Below, one piece after another: positions 42,873 to 56,796 of a DNA stretch of 64,000 nucleotides. Under the pieces are notes generated by a model, which saw only the letters and a list, made by a program, of their open reading frames with translations, did not search any database and was not told the origin of the DNA. This stretch comes from Imbricaverruca yamaguchii (lineage: Eukaryota > Arthropoda > Thecostraca > Neoverrucidae): assembly GCA_034440575.1 (NCBI GenBank), contig JAOTOL010001624.1:2893501-2957500 (forward strand), read 5' to 3'. Made by a program: the position numbers and the translations under genes. Numbering within the stretch: position 1 is the first letter of the stretch; each line of letters begins with the position of its first letter.

Positions 42873-45004
42873 TGATGTATTTTGGCCTAATTTCAGCCAC
42901 TTAGGACAAGATCTTGGATTTATTCTGCGTAGCAATTATAAGGTCACATTTACACTGCAGAATACTCACATAACAAACGCTCACTAATAATCATACAATG
43001 TATGAGCGCCAACGGACTTCACTTATGACGTCATCATGATGTCATCATGGATGACCGGACGTCAATATTTTAATACAAGGTACACTAGATACTCATGTAG
43101 GGGTATGCACAATTTGAGCTATCTATCTCAATTGGTTCCCGAGATATTTCGCGGAAGCAAAATTAGTGGAGCGGAATGCTCCCTTCCCTCTAGCAGGTAT
43201 AACCTCTGACATTCCTGGGTTAGGCAATATATAAGGCAATAAATCTTCCCCATATGATCCAAATTTTAAGCTCTTTCGACTAAAACCAAAATCGTCCCGG
43301 TAACTAGCATACTTTGTCCGCTATGATTTATGGCCAGTTTTTTCCTCGAGTTATCACAGTGTGCAGCGCCACGAAATTCTTGAACGTCTCCCTGGATCAC
43401 CCTTTCTCGTGATTCTCTGGGCGCCCCCTGCTCCATGTTAATTGTTCTAAGAAAGGGGTCGGCTACTTTTCGCCCCTCATTCTGTTCCCCTATGCTTCAT
43501 ACCCTTCTATAGGACGTTATTGTATGTGACCCGCATTTCTTTGAAGTGATCCTAAAATGCATATACTCGAAATATCTAATCCTACACTCTACCTGCACTT
43601 ACAGTATGGAGTGTCTGTATTTCCTAAGTGGGTGTAAAAAACGTGTTGCATGGATATCATCCATAAAACAAATGAAATGAAATTAATGAATAATTTAGCC
43701 ATGGCATTGGACTTTTGCGGAGCAATGTGTAATGCTTTTATCTTTACATGATGCAACTGATCGAAAAAAAAAAGAGATAATATTAGCATAACATTTGGGG
43801 TCGAAACTTTTGCATCTGAGTTCGCATTTCCCAGCTGTTTTGCCTGGCTCGTCCGCAATATTTGGATCTCTGAATACCGAATGTTTGCCGGCAAAGTATT
43901 GTAGTATTCGTATGTCCGCACGTAGATGCATAACGTACCAGATTTCGCGCCGGAGCCAGTTCACCTCTGCACATTGTTTAACGTTCACCGAGAGCCCTAT
44001 TTCCCCATGCTACGACTGTGCCGCGGTTTCCCGTTTGATGATACGTAAGGCGCTTGGTCGGGCAAGTCGTTCATGGTGCACACTGTAACGCCGTGCTTCG
44101 GTTTCCAACTTTATCAATTATTTTTGCGTGAAGAATGGCAGATGGGTTGCGCGTCGCCGTGGAGCAGCAGCGACAGTTCGCGCCGTTTTCGCGCCGTTTT
44201 CGCGCCGTTTTCGGGGAGCCGAGTGGTTTTCTCTGCTTGTGGGATGGCGTGCAGGGTGTTGCAGCCTGAATCTGAGGACCGTCCAGTTTCGGTAAATTTA
44301 GACAAATGGTCAAATGTCAAGAAGCAGTTGCATGTTCCTCAGCACTAAACGAGCAAATCTGATGTTGCGTTACTCTAGATCTCTGGACGGGGGATTTAAA
44401 TCTGGGCAGCACTCGAGTATAGTGATGGTGGTCATCGCCGTACTAGCATAGTGAAGGTGGTCATCATCACCGATTGACCCTGCGTTCTGAAGCGTATCGA
44501 TATTTTCGAGCTGTAAATAGTTACAACCTGACACCTGTTCCACCACCGTACGAAACAACCAATGACGTAATTCTTGCGCTCAGTTAAATAAGTCCTTCTC
44601 AGCAGCGCATGGTATTTCTATACGTGGTGAAGCATACTCCATTCAAGTAACAAATCTGAAAGCAACTCATAATTGCTTTCTTATGGTGTTGAAAAAGGTC
44701 TGTGTTCTTTTCTACGCAGTGATGATGTGGCAGGTTCAATATCCATATGTGCCAGATTTACAGCAGGATTGTGCGATATCGTAAAGAGAGCTCTAATCAT
44801 TTTCATTCTGACGAGTGCCTGAAACGATCATATACAGTGTGTGTATGAGTATTTCCGTAAGCCCCATACTGAATTTAAGGACGAAAACAAGCTCAATGTT
44901 CTAAGCTTAGAAAAGAGCGTTAAAAGCTACGGAATTCTGAAGCCGCGATCCTATTCACAAAATGAGTGAAGCGACTGCTCGAGTAGTCTAAGGAGTGAAT
45001 ATAT
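42873..45004. other. Unique AT-rich DNA, no supported gene
   Basis: It contains one CRE palindrome (43026-43033) and a three-copy GCGCCGTTTTC repeat at about 44178-44216. I see no conserved protein. Confidence 0.4.
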
Positions 45005-46213
<1,209 letters not shown>

Positions 46214-46430
46214 TGTATGTAGGTATGTGCATATACATCCACAGCAGTGCATCCTGGCAACTCAACAAGTAGGGTATCCCGTTTCAACCGAGCTACTCCC
46301 ATGGAAGACCACACCAATCAATACTTTTCAGCCTATCTCCCGTCCACCATACGGCAATGTTTAGCGCCAGGCAATCAATGAAAGCCTCTCCGATAGCAGC
46401 CCCAATGGGTTCTAATTTCAACAGTGCCAG
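46214..46430. other. Unique DNA
   Basis: No feature beyond the candidate splice acceptor at the right edge. Confidence 0.3.
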
Positions 46431-46658
46431 GTGCTTCAACCCATATTTTGTGAAAATGTCACAGAATATTTGGCTCACCGACATCGGGAACTTGCAGACA
46501 AGTGCTACATGTTATTGCGCAGACATGGCGCCGACATAGATATTGTCAATGATCGACTGGTTAAAAAAGAAATAAAGCACCTTATGGTTCGCTACGCGCA
46601 GAAACCCGGGCGAGGCCGGTCCCGTGCGTATGCGACCAGCGCATGCGACCAAAGTTAG
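46431..46658 (+). CDS. Possible exon of unknown protein
   Basis: A 75-codon frame reads as a soluble, helix-rich peptide: FCENVTEYLAHRHRELADK then CYMLLRRHGADIDIVNDRL then VKKEIKHLMVRYAQKPGRGR. The middle part resembles the end of an ankyrin repeat (LL..HGADI..VND), and the C-terminal part is basic. The likely acceptor TCTAATTTCAACAG lies just upstream (about 46413-46427). I cannot place it in a family, no neighbouring exon is seen, and it follows a microsatellite by about 200 bp. It may be an isolated exon or a relic. Confidence 0.25.
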   Translation: MLQPIFCENVTEYLAHRHRELADKCYMLLRRHGADIDIVNDRLVKKEIKHLMVRYAQKPGRGRSRAYATSACDQS

Positions 46659-48580
46659 TCTGACAGGCTCGGGCCGCCCGTCACGCTTTTGACACCCCGT
46701 TTTGGCAGCCCGTTTTGACAGCTCGTCGCCCTCTCCTGGCCAGCCTACGAATCCACCTTCACCGGGTCGGAGGGGGTCTTAAGAGTCATCTCTAACTTCC
46801 GATCCACGTTTGCCGGGATGTAATGCAGAACAGCGCTTGAAACTCTGGTCATGGAGAGCTTGGTGCACGCTGTAGATTTACATTTTGGTCGATAACGAGG
46901 TGACCAGAGGTCGTATTAGGTGAATACACGGACAATGACGCAAGTCCCGGAAAATCATTATAAAAAATGCAATAGTGTGTATTCTTTCGACATTGTATTA
47001 AAGAATAACATATATGAATATGTTTGTATTGACTAGAGTGCAAAGGGTTGAGACGGGACACATGTCGGGTCGGGTCAGAATAAGTCTTGAAAACCGGCTT
47101 CCAAACTATTCACGTTGGACACAGGGGAAATGTCATTGACAAGTCAATATTGCCTAAAGCTCATATCACATCTCATTCTCCAGTTCGGTCATCACGGATT
47201 CGCTAAATGTCACAATAAGTCAACCCAGTGGCATGACCTCAGCTTTACCAGGATAATATGAAAATACTTGTATCGGATCCTTCCAACACAACCATTCAAG
47301 CAAAGTATTTGTATCTGATTGACATCCGAACTTTCTCAGGTCAGGTCAGGTCACGTCATATGCTCAGGTCAGGTAAGTTCAAGATCGAATACGTTCGGAA
47401 CATAACTTTTGAAGTATAAAATTGCGTTTCAAGAGTAATTGATATGATGCTGAAACATCTTTGTAAATCGTCTAGCCTCTGACATCGTGGCCTAACCTCA
47501 GATCAAGCTGGGGCAATGCATAATTTGATAACTTGATATCTCCAGCCTTCACTAAAGTGTGCTTGGAAATAGCTCCAAGGAGAGGTCAAGCCAGGTCAAA
47601 TCAGCACGAGGTTGTGCCATACCAGATGATCCTTCGTTGTCATCCAATGCCACGTCGTACTACTTACGCGGCGCTGAAGCCGAAGTCAGATATGACGTGT
47701 TGAAGAGCAGCAACATTGAGTATAAGATGGAAATGTGTAGAATATACGTGATAAATGACCTGACCTTATATGATTGGCCTCGGACACATAATTTAACCCA
47801 AAATGATTACTCCATGCTATGTATCCTTCGCGACGTACCAACTTACTCCCAAATATAATTTCCCCACTAAGTACGGTGAGAATGCGCGGAAATTGACCTG
47901 ATCCCAGCTCAGTGCCCTTAACCATGCTTAACATTTCCGGGTAGGAGTTCGTTGATCTTGATGAAAGGTAAGCATGTTCGGATTTTGGCGCATATCTGTT
48001 GCAATTTTTTCGATTGGTGACACTTTGAATCGTTCATATGATCTGTACCAGGTCAATGACCTTTGATGACCTGGATCTGAAATTGTCACAAGATATGCAA
48101 AGCAGACGTATAATGCGCTACTGAAACTTTGCGTTTCGGCGCCTACTCATTCTGCCGCTGCCGCGAATAAACCTGGGGGCTCTCGAGAGCCCCCCCCCCC
48201 CTCCTCCGGTCCGGCTGGGGTCAATAGCTTGTTTCCCATAGCGGTTTACGTCCTAATTCCGTCACTGAGGATTTTTCCCTAACGTTCACTTCCGTACAGT
48301 CAGTCTCGCCACGGTGACTTAATTCTTAATATGGTCATATTATTCTTGAAGCACGTATATTTTGTGCTCATCGAAACTCGTTGGTGCCGGTGACGGTCGG
48401 CACCGCGTAGGAGCCAACCAGTCGACCGCCGGGTATGTGGTCATGTCGTCATGACACGTGATCTGCGTACTCGAGGCGGAGTGAATGCGTGACTGGTGTC
48501 AGTTCGAGTGATGGTGCTAAACTGAGCAGTTGCACGCGGCGTGCGCCTAGCGAGCAGGCTGCAGGACAGACTTCCCGCAC
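46659..48580. other. Unique DNA rich in AGGTCA-type words
   Basis: Several CAGGT/AGGTCA words occur at about 47336-47376 and scattered to 48075. A C-run lies near 48190-48200. No conserved protein or RNA is recognised. Confidence 0.4.
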
Positions 48581-49124
48581 GATACCGTGACACCGCATGG
48601 CGCCCATGATGCTGTGACACAGCATGGCGCCCATGATACCGTGACACTACATGGCGCCCATAATGCCATGGCACAGCATTGCGCCCATAATATTGTGACA
48701 TAACATGGTGCCCATAATATTGTGACACAACATGGCGCCCATAATATCGTGTCACATCATGGAGCCCGTGATACCATGAAACTGCATGGCGCCCATGATG
48801 CTGTGACACTGCATGGCGCCCATGATGATGTGACACTACATGGCGCCCATGATGCTGTGACACAACATGGCGCCCATAACATTGTGACACAACATGGCGC
48901 CAATGATACCGTGACACAACATGGAGCCCGTGATACCATGAAACTGCATGGCGCCCATGATGCTGTGACACTGCATGACGCCCATAATACCGTGACACAG
49001 CATGGCGCCCATGATGCTGTGACACAACATGACGCCCATAATACCGTGACACAGCATGGAGCCCGTGATACCATGACAAATGGAATGACACATCACGATG
49101 GCGTGACACGGCGTGGGGCCCATG
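48581..49124. repeat. 27-bp minisatellite with higher-order structure
   Basis: About 20 units contain CATGGCGCCCATGATGCTGT then GACACAA. Because 27 is divisible by three, one plus-strand frame (48722-49270) reads a nine-residue His/Gly/Ala/Asp repeat for 182 codons and minus-strand frames are also open. A distinctive GGAGCCCGTGATACCATGA unit recurs at about 48760, 48922 and 49057, that is six and five units apart, indicating amplification of multi-unit blocks. Confidence 0.93.
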
Positions 49125-49580
49125 GTAGCGGGATTGCCCTAGTTGCGGACGATGTTCTAAAACACGTTCCAAGGTGTGTTTGCCACTGGGAAGGATTTTC
49201 AAGGCAATATAATGTGCATTTTAGTTCTTCAGCTTCAATGATTCGCAGTCGCTGTTGTATTTATAATTAGTTCACCTGGTATCGATACCCGATCGCACGA
49301 TGATTCAATAATAGAGCGGACAGGGGAGCCAGCCGTGTAAAATAATTTGTCGATGAAAGGTTATACCATAACCAACACAGCAGAGACGCATGACAAAAAG
49401 CTGTAGTGGCCGAGTACCTCATAGGCATCTCGCATCAATTAATACCTCACGTGGGCATCAATATCCATAAATATCTTACAGGCCAATCGAAAACCGCACC
49501 CTGTTCCAGAGCAACGAAGATCCTCGAGTGATATTCGATGTGCACCGTCAATATTGCTGACGCTGCTGGACCATATTGCC
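49125..49580. other. Unique DNA
   Basis: No feature is recognised. Confidence 0.4.
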
Positions 49581-49604
49581 CTGCTGCTGCTGCTGCTGCT
49601 GCTG
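49581..49604. repeat. (CTG)8 trinucleotide run
   Basis: Eight perfect CTG units. Confidence 0.98.
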
Positions 49605-51272
49605 TTATAGTGGGAACAATTCGCAAGCTGATTGGCTGATACCACGATACTGGTGAACGATAACAATACGGGTGGGGGGGGTGAATTTGGGTAGCCCGAC
49701 AAGAGTCGTGTTGCCAACTAGGGCAGCTGGGGTAACTCAACTGTGCAACTGAGATGGTCCTTCTAAATGGACAATTAGCATAGTGCACCTAGATTTGAGA
49801 TGAACACATCTGCAAACAGATAAACTCGAATTCGGCAGAATTACAGGAAATTTCGGTTGAATAATTTTTTTTCAGTGCCCTTCACGCCCATAGCGCCTGC
49901 AACAAGACCTCCATCTGTTGTTCTTACTCGCAGAACATCCCCAGTGGTGCTTTCTTTGTATTGACATTTGTGAATTAAGATGTCATTGAGATCGAGGCCG
50001 TAGGTGAGCTGAGCCTTCTCAAACCACGAACAAAAATCACCTTCAACATTCAGCAACCTGCGCGACCATAGTGCTTCGCACATGTTTATGCATGATTAAT
50101 TTTAAAACGGCACACCCTAAAATCACGAATCCAGCACATATATGTTCCTCCAGTCCTTAAGAGTTGCATATTTACTAGACCCTAGCCTGTCTACGTTTGC
50201 CTTGCACCAATTTAAACCTGGCCATGCTGTCGGGTTGCAAACTTTTATCCAGCCACGCTTTTCACCACGGTCCGCGCGAGGAATTTTAGCATTGCACATC
50301 GTGTTTTCCTGTCAATTTCTCCCCGATGGGTTTCGACGTGATCAGACGCTATTACTATCTACTCTACGATCTGCTACGATGTCACAGACACTGAACTTCG
50401 ATGTCTGGGCATGCTTAGTGCATTGGGTGCGGAACGTTGCGGGGCGTAGTGAGAGTACCGGGAAACATCTCAAAGCCATTCCGAATTTGGAGAAACTGTA
50501 CCTCGTTTATGGTTCTCCTGTGAGGACGTCTTGGTAGTTGCTGCATCCAGAGAAGGGACGACTTTGTAAAGCTGTTCACCCCACAGTAGTGGTGGTGGAA
50601 GAAACGCCGTGGAGGAAGTGTGTGCTTTCATCGATACCAACTCGGGGGATGGTGGTGGGGCTGGGACGAGCCACTCTTACCAACGCGCTACCGCAAAAAA
50701 TACACTGTTTTGTATTTTTATCTACTGGAATGGGCCCATGCATCTTCCCAGTAAAGTTAAGCGTTGCTAATTGCTTTGGCTAAATGCTGATAAATGTTAC
50801 GCTGCAATGCTGCTGAGTGCATCGGATAAAGGTCTTTGCATTAAGCAGCATAGCCTCTGCAAGGCCTATGTTATCGAATAAGGAAATATGGTGAGCAGAA
50901 TGGTATCGGCATGCATTTCAAATCAGTGGTGCGGGCCAAGAAACGCATTGTTGGAGAAGCGTGCCACGGACGCTGTCGGCGTCCTCCACAAACTTCCCAG
51001 TCATTTGAAAGTATTTCTCACGGTGGGACAAAGGCAAAGCTGAGTGTGACACGGAAGTTGACTCGGCACCAGGAAAACGAGCCACAAATATACCCTGTAT
51101 CCAGTGATAAATCCAAAATGGGTTCCGACATCGGACCGTGGTGGCTGTGGCAGCATATCTGCTCACACCGTCGGCCAGCACGTTCAGCCGCCCTTCCCCA
51201 GCGTGCGCTTCGCGTAAGCCGAACAAGCGAGGATCCCCCATAATCGATGTCTCTGTAGAGCATCGTCGGCAC
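49605..51272. other. Mostly unique DNA; no confident gene
   Basis: Frames at 49841-50083 (minus) and 50142-50537 (plus, 131 codons) are open. The second has a protein-like mix but no motif I recognise, no promoter and no repeats. A G-run lies near 49672-49681. Confidence 0.35.
49841..50083 (-). CDS. Unidentified short ORF
   Basis: An 80-codon minus-strand frame reads as a compact soluble peptide with an aromatic, mixed-charge first half (LLNVEGDFCSWFEKAQLTYG) and a beta-like second half (GDVLRVRTTDGGLVAGAMG). The composition looks more like real protein than most frames in the window, but no family is recognised. There is no TATA box, no good splice signals that I can see and no partner ORF. 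The A-rich end (KKLFNRNFL) is near a T-run on the plus strand. It could be a transposon fragment. Confidence 0.2.
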   Translation of the reverse strand: MCEALWSRRLLNVEGDFCSWFEKAQLTYGLDLNDILIHKCQYKESTTGDVLRVRTTDGGLVAGAMGVKGTEKKLFNRNFL

Positions 51273-51421
51273 GACGGGGAGGGCGGGGACGGCAGCGAGG
51301 GCGGCGGGGAGGACGGGGAGGGCGGGGACGGCAGCGAGGGCGGCGGGAATGACGGGACGGCAGCGAAGGCGGCGGGGAGGACGGGGAGGGCGGGGACGGC
51401 AGCGAAGGCGGCGAGGGCGCG
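51273..51421. repeat. 39-bp G-rich minisatellite, about 4 copies
   Basis: Units of about 39 bp combine GACGGGGAGGGCGGGGACGG with CAGCGAGGGCGGCGGGGAG; one unit is shortened. The G-runs could form quadruplexes on the plus strand. Confidence 0.9.
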
Positions 51422-51629
51422 AGGCCGCCACAGCAGGCTGACTGGCGCCGCGGGGTGTCTCACGAGGCGGGCTGAGGGTCCGCGAGTGACACAGCACGGG
51501 CGCGGCTCCCTGCCCTGGCAGCCGACGCTGGCGGGAGGCTGTCGGCGGCACATGGGCTGTGTTGCTGAGGTGAATCGCTCGGCAGGCAGCGACTGTGCCG
51601 GCGGAAGCGGGCCAAAGTGCGTCCGGCAG
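51422..51629. other. CG-rich spacer between two arrays
   Basis: No feature is recognised. Confidence 0.4.
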
Positions 51630-52461
51630 CAGACGCAGAGTCGACCGCCGGGCGGCCCGCTACCAGACGCAGAGTCGACCGCCGGGCGGCCCACCGCCAG
51701 ACGCAGAGTCGACCGCCGGGCGGCCCACCGCCAGACGCAGAGTCGACCGCCGGGCGGCCCACCGCCAGACGCAGAGTCGACCGCCGGGCGGCCCGCTACC
51801 AGACGCAGAGTCGACCGCCGGGCGGCCCACCGCCAGACGCAGAGTCGACCGCCGGGCGGCCCACCGCCAGACGCAGAGTCGACCGCCGGGCGGCCCACCG
51901 CCGGACGCAGAGTCGACCGCCGGGCGGCCCACCGCCAGACGCAGAGTCGACCGCCGGGCGGCCCACCGCCAGACGCAGAGTCGACCGCCGGGCGGCCCGC
52001 CGCCAGACGCAGAGTCGACCGCCGGGCGGCCCGCTACCAGACGCAGAGTCGACCGCCGGGCGGCCCACCGCCAGACGCAGAGTCGACCGCCGGGCGGCCC
52101 GCTACCAGACGCAGAGTCGACCGCCGGGCGGCCCGCCGCCAGACGCAGAGTCGACCGCCGGGCGGCCCACCGCCAGACGCAGAGTCGACCGCCGGGCGGC
52201 CCACCGCCAGACGCAGAGTCGACCGCCAGACGCAGAGTCGACCGCCGGGCGGCCCACCGCCAGACGCAGAGTCGACCGCCAGACGCAGAGTCGACCGCCG
52301 GGCGGCCCACCGCCAGACGCAGAGTCGACCGCCGGGCGGCCCGCTACCAGACGCAGAGTCGACCGCCGGGCGGCCCACCGCCAGACGCAGAGTCGACCGC
52401 CGGGCGGCCCACCGCCAGACGCAGAGTCGACCGCCGGGCGGCCCCCTGCCGGACGCAGGGT
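51630..52461. repeat. 34-bp minisatellite, about 24 copies
   Basis: Units contain CAGACGCAGAGTCGACCGCC then GGGCGGCCCACCGC. GCCCACCGC, GCCCGCTACC and GCCCGCCGC forms alternate, and two units near 52220-52290 lost about half the unit. All six frames are open, because the unit has no stop on either strand and its length is not a multiple of three. Confidence 0.97.
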
Positions 52462-54610
52462 CAGGTTGTGACCGTGGCGACCGCGCAGTGAGCTCGGCTG
52501 GACACCAGACCATGCGTGTCGGACGGAGCGAGGCTGATGCCAGCTTCGCAGCATGACGTTCCACCCGTACCAGTTGTCTACCTCGGAATTTGGGAAACTA
52601 TGCTCAACGCAGCAGTACGCTCGCTGTGGGCATATTCCCATGGATTGCTGCATTGTTGCTGACAGCTACACATATTCCGACGTTCTTCGTATGGCCCCTT
52701 TTTGACCCCTCTTTAAGTCCCCAATCACCTGAGCTCTTTAACAATATGGCGCTGTAATATCTGCTAACATGTTTTCCAACATCCGTCGCTGTTCGAAATC
52801 AATACGAAAGCACGTGCTCCTGGAAAATCCACTCAGATATTGACATCACCATAGAATTAGACGGTCTCGGCATCATAATTACAATCAGGCTCAGAACAGA
52901 ATTACAATTTGACGGTTAATTAGGCGGTCAAAGACATGCACATGTAGCACCACGTCAAAGCTCCCTAAAAACCGCAACTGATGCCCTGCTAGACCACTTG
53001 GCAAGCTGGCGACATCCCGAAAGACTTGTTTCCAGCCGACTAATGTTCACGGCTGTGCTTCTGTTCCAGCTCGTAACCGGCTGTGTCAGTGGTCGCTCCT
53101 ATTACCTGCAGGGAGGACCACCCGGGATGGGGACGTTTGCTCGTCAACCGTTCATCCCGTAAATGTAATTGTTTGCTAGTCCACGATTCCTTTATCCTCA
53201 GGAGTTACCGTCGAGTCGGTGCCACTGATAAGCGAGGTTGACAGCGTACCGTCAGCGATGGGTTTGGAGTAATCTTGCTACCGCACTTCGGGTGTATATT
53301 TCCGCCAGCTACCGTGCTATCTTACCATCACTCTTCGAGTGGTATTTCCGCCACCGCCCGGTCGATATTACCACAACCATTTATATGATGCTGCCATCGC
53401 TCTTCGGATAATGTTGTCACTCACCCTATGGATACCCCAAGCATGCTATCAGGTTGTAACCATTCCCTGGATGATATTGCCACAAGCCTTTCATACCCAC
53501 CGCTGGAGGACGACGCGCAAGAGCGAACCCAATTTTGGCCTCGTGGCACGATGATATAGGATGAGGTGTCGTGATGGTCCACATCTGTATGCACAGAGGG
53601 CGGCTGAAGCATACAGCGCACGAGGCGGCGAGTGGTCACATCGTTGCCTGCTACACAAAGATGATTGAGCAGCCCAATAGTGCAATATGCAGAGGGACAG
53701 GGAACCTTTACAGTATCATTGCAATTTATCTGCCGCATCTTCATCGGTAGAAATAGGCATGCTCCTGAGGGTTTCTTAAATTCCCCTACCCATTAGTAGG
53801 TAGGCAGGAGTGCCCTTCCATACCAGTGCGACCTAATTACGTTAAATTCCAAGGGTGGGAGGTAGGTCGTGGTAAGCAATTCAAGGCAGGTCACACCACT
53901 CCCCGCTTCTGTTTCTTGCTGGACAGATCCCGCCACCAGATATTAGTAAAAGATGTTCCTGAAGCCCTCTCAGACAATTGGCAATGCTAGTAACGTCTTC
54001 GAGGGCTCCAGGAAAATAACTGCTATAGGTGTTAATGGGAAAATAATACAAAATCGTAATCTTACACATGCATTTCCTAAACTACTACTACACTAAGGAG
54101 AAAGGACGAACCAAGTATGAAGAAGAAAGAAAAGAAAACATGATTCTTAAACGAAAATGTCCGAATAATACCAGATCACCATGCATAGCACATTACAATT
54201 ACCAACATTCATCGAAAAAGTTCATATTTTCTAGTAATGTATTGTCTGATGTGTTTCTTCAAGATGATTTTACTCCTAGGTACATCGTCAATCCTGTGGA
54301 AGTTACAGCAGATTATTTTACTTGTGGTGGAATAAAGGTTAATGAAAACATTCTATAATTTATATCAGAAAAGGGTATTTGAAAGTGTTGTCTAACTCTG
54401 AGGCCACCTTATTCATGAAGTTGAAACATATTAGAAAGAGGTGCTGGTAATGATTGATTTAGAAAACCTAGCATGATGTAAATACATTACTCATCAACTA
54501 TGTCCAGAAACTTTAGAACTCTATGTTTAATAAACAATTCATTTGTATGGTATAAGTAAGGTTTCTTATCAACAATCCTAATAACACGATTCTGCAGCTA
54601 AATAATCTTG
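52462..54610. other. Unique DNA, no supported gene
   Basis: No conserved protein, RNA gene or array is recognised on either strand. Confidence 0.4.
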
Positions 54611-54695
54611 TCGAGCTAATCTAAATCTAAATCGAGCTAATCTAAATCTAAATCGAGCTAATCTAAAATCTAAATCTAAATAATCTAAATAATCT
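54611..54695. repeat. AATCTA-rich tandem repeat
   Basis: Three units of about 21 bp (TCGAGCTAATCTAAATCTAA) decay into shorter AATCTA words. Confidence 0.85.
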
Positions 54696-55450
54696 CAACG
54701 GGTCAAAACTTAAGCTGATTTCTTGGGTCGCCTCACATCTTGTAATGGTTCCCCCATGTCTACCCAGATACACTATCAAGCGACAGCCCATGGTGCATGC
54801 TCGAGTAACATTTTTTAATCGGGATATATCAGGGTCAAACCTCAAGGTTAAAGGCTAGTTTGAATTTTTCGAACTCCTCGTCATTCGACGTGGGTTGTGT
54901 CGTATGTTACCAAATATAACTAATTTCTAAGGTCAAAGGCAAACCGATTTCTTTGGTCGCCTCACATTTTTTCTTCGTCCTAGCCTATCCACATCTGGTA
55001 CCAAGCAATTGCCGTGGTGCACCTCAAGTAACATTTCAAACCGAAACATGTCAATGCCAAGCCACAAGACCGAAGGTTAGCTTAAATTGTTCGAAGTCCT
55101 CGCGCCTGATCGCTATGTCTTCAATTTCCAAGTGCAGTCATTTGATGTGCCGTGTCGTACTCTAGTAAACTGTTCAGAAATCACATTAGTTTTAAAAGTC
55201 AAAGGTCATTTCTTCGGTCGCCCCGCGTCTCTTCGTTTTCTCCCAAAGCTACCCATGCTTCGTATCAAGAGACAGATCGTGAACATCTCTCCAGTAACAT
55301 TTCAACCCGGGACATCAAGCCTCAATGTCAAAGGTTAATTTAATGTTCAGAGTCCTCGCATTTCGTGGCTATGTCTTCAATTTGCTTTAGGTGGGTGTCA
55401 CTCGACGTGGCTTACTGTACGGTATCAGAATGTTCAGATATCAAAATAAT
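54696..55450. repeat. Old ~250-bp satellite, three diverged copies
   Basis: Three landmarks recur in the same order: TTTCTT.GGTCGCC at 54717, 54946 and 55207; AGTAACATTT at 54804, 55027 and 55293; and TTCGAA/TTCAGA-(C/G)TCCTCG at about 54868, 55091 and 55346. Spacings of 223-266 bp show three tandem copies with indels. Each junction carries a GGTCAAAGG or similar word. Confidence 0.75.
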
Positions 55451-55811
55451 TTCGAAGGTATCGAAGGTTCGGCGTGTGTACAATGATTGAGTGTAATATG
55501 GACAGGAGGGTTAAATCTGTTTTTGTTTGCAGCTGTTGTGATAGCAAGCACTCGTATGCTATTTGACCAGGGGTCCCAAAGAAATCCGTTATAACCTGCT
55601 CGGACGGTGTTCTCATGCTGTTTTTTATTTGCACCGCCACATTGCTGTTCCGGACCTATAAAATACGGAACTTTTTTCTTCTTCAAATTGTCCGCTTTCC
55701 TCCTAATGGTTCAACGGAAGTTGTCAAATTTGCAAGAGAAGCCACAGGTGAATGCGCACACTTTTGCAACCAGCCGGAATTCATAACCGCGAGAGAGCAA
55801 TGTTTTAATCA
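55451..55811. other. Unique DNA
   Basis: No feature is recognised. Confidence 0.4.
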
Positions 55812-56248
55812 GGGGTAGATCCAGGAATTGTCATGGGGGCGCTTGCCTGGGGGGCGCCATTTCTTGTCATTGGCACTTTTCGCTATTGGCATTTGTCTGG
55901 AGCGGCGCCACTGCGAAAGCACCTGGAGGGACGCCTCTGGCTGCAAAATTATAGGGGGCGCAACTGGCTACAAAATTCGAGGGGTTGGGATGCACTCACC
56001 CCTTCCCGAAAGGGCACCTTTCCTTCCAAGGGGTGCCTTTTTATTTCATAGGGACGCCTCTGGCTGAATAAAATTAGAGTGGGTACACTGGAACCTTTTC
56101 AGATGGACGCATTTTCCTGGCCTGAGCGAGGCCATCTTCCACGTGGGGGTACCATATCCTTAGTAACAGATCCTTTATCCGCCCTGGGTATCATTGGAAC
56201 GAAATGTGTCCCCGTAAAATAGGAAAGCATGGGAAAAGTAATTGCATG
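55812..56248. mobile_element. Possible DNA-transposon end or left part of copy B
   Basis: CAGGGGTAGATCCAGGAATT at the left is a terminal style I associate with non-autonomous DNA transposons, and the reverse complement of the right end of copy B (CATGGGTGTAACTACGGATT) is loosely similar. The interior repeats GGGACGCCTCTGGCTG twice (about 55931 and 56049). Linkage of this part to copy B is an inference. Confidence 0.25.
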
Positions 56249-56682
56249 TCCATATTTGCTACCATAAAACCGTCGTCCAATATTTTATGTTTTTTTTCCT
56301 GCTACAAGAGGGCAACGTTTAACATATTTATCGCATTGCTTTACGGTGATCGTGAAATCGGGTCTAGCACATACGACATGAAGCTAGATGTTGACAGGTA
56401 GTTCACAGGTAGTTCACATAAGTAGTGTAACTTGCTAATTTTCGTGGAACTTTTAGTCCCAAAAATATCATTTCTTAATGGTAAATCTGAGGAATTTAAG
56501 TACATTGAACATTGAATTGAAGTGTGTGAAAATGACATTGAAAAAGAAGTGGCTGAAATCCAAAAATTTTTTCTAGGGAGGCGGGGCTAGGGCTAGGAAC
56601 TAGGCCCCTCTATCCTGTTCAAACTTACCGCGACCCGGGTTTGTCCCCCCCCCCCAATTTCGAATCCGTAGTTACACCCATG
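56249..56682 (+). repeat. Dispersed repeat, copy B
   Basis: Homologous to 4755-5117 in the same orientation, with a longer T-run near its left part, a duplicated GTAGTTCACA near 56399 and a C-run before the shared TACACCCATG end. Confidence 0.65.
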
Positions 56683-56796
56683 CTCGGTTGGACTGCTGGC
56701 CCGCATTGGTCTCTCCTGTCCTAGAAAGACAGTTCCAGAGTAGCTTCACGCGCTTGCATTTAGCCTCCGGCTGGGAGGGTCAGCTGACAGCTGATC

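Noticed and set aside
54611..54695. Interstitial telomere repeat
   Set aside because: The AATCTA words do not match TTAGG or TTAGGG and belong to a 21-bp unit.
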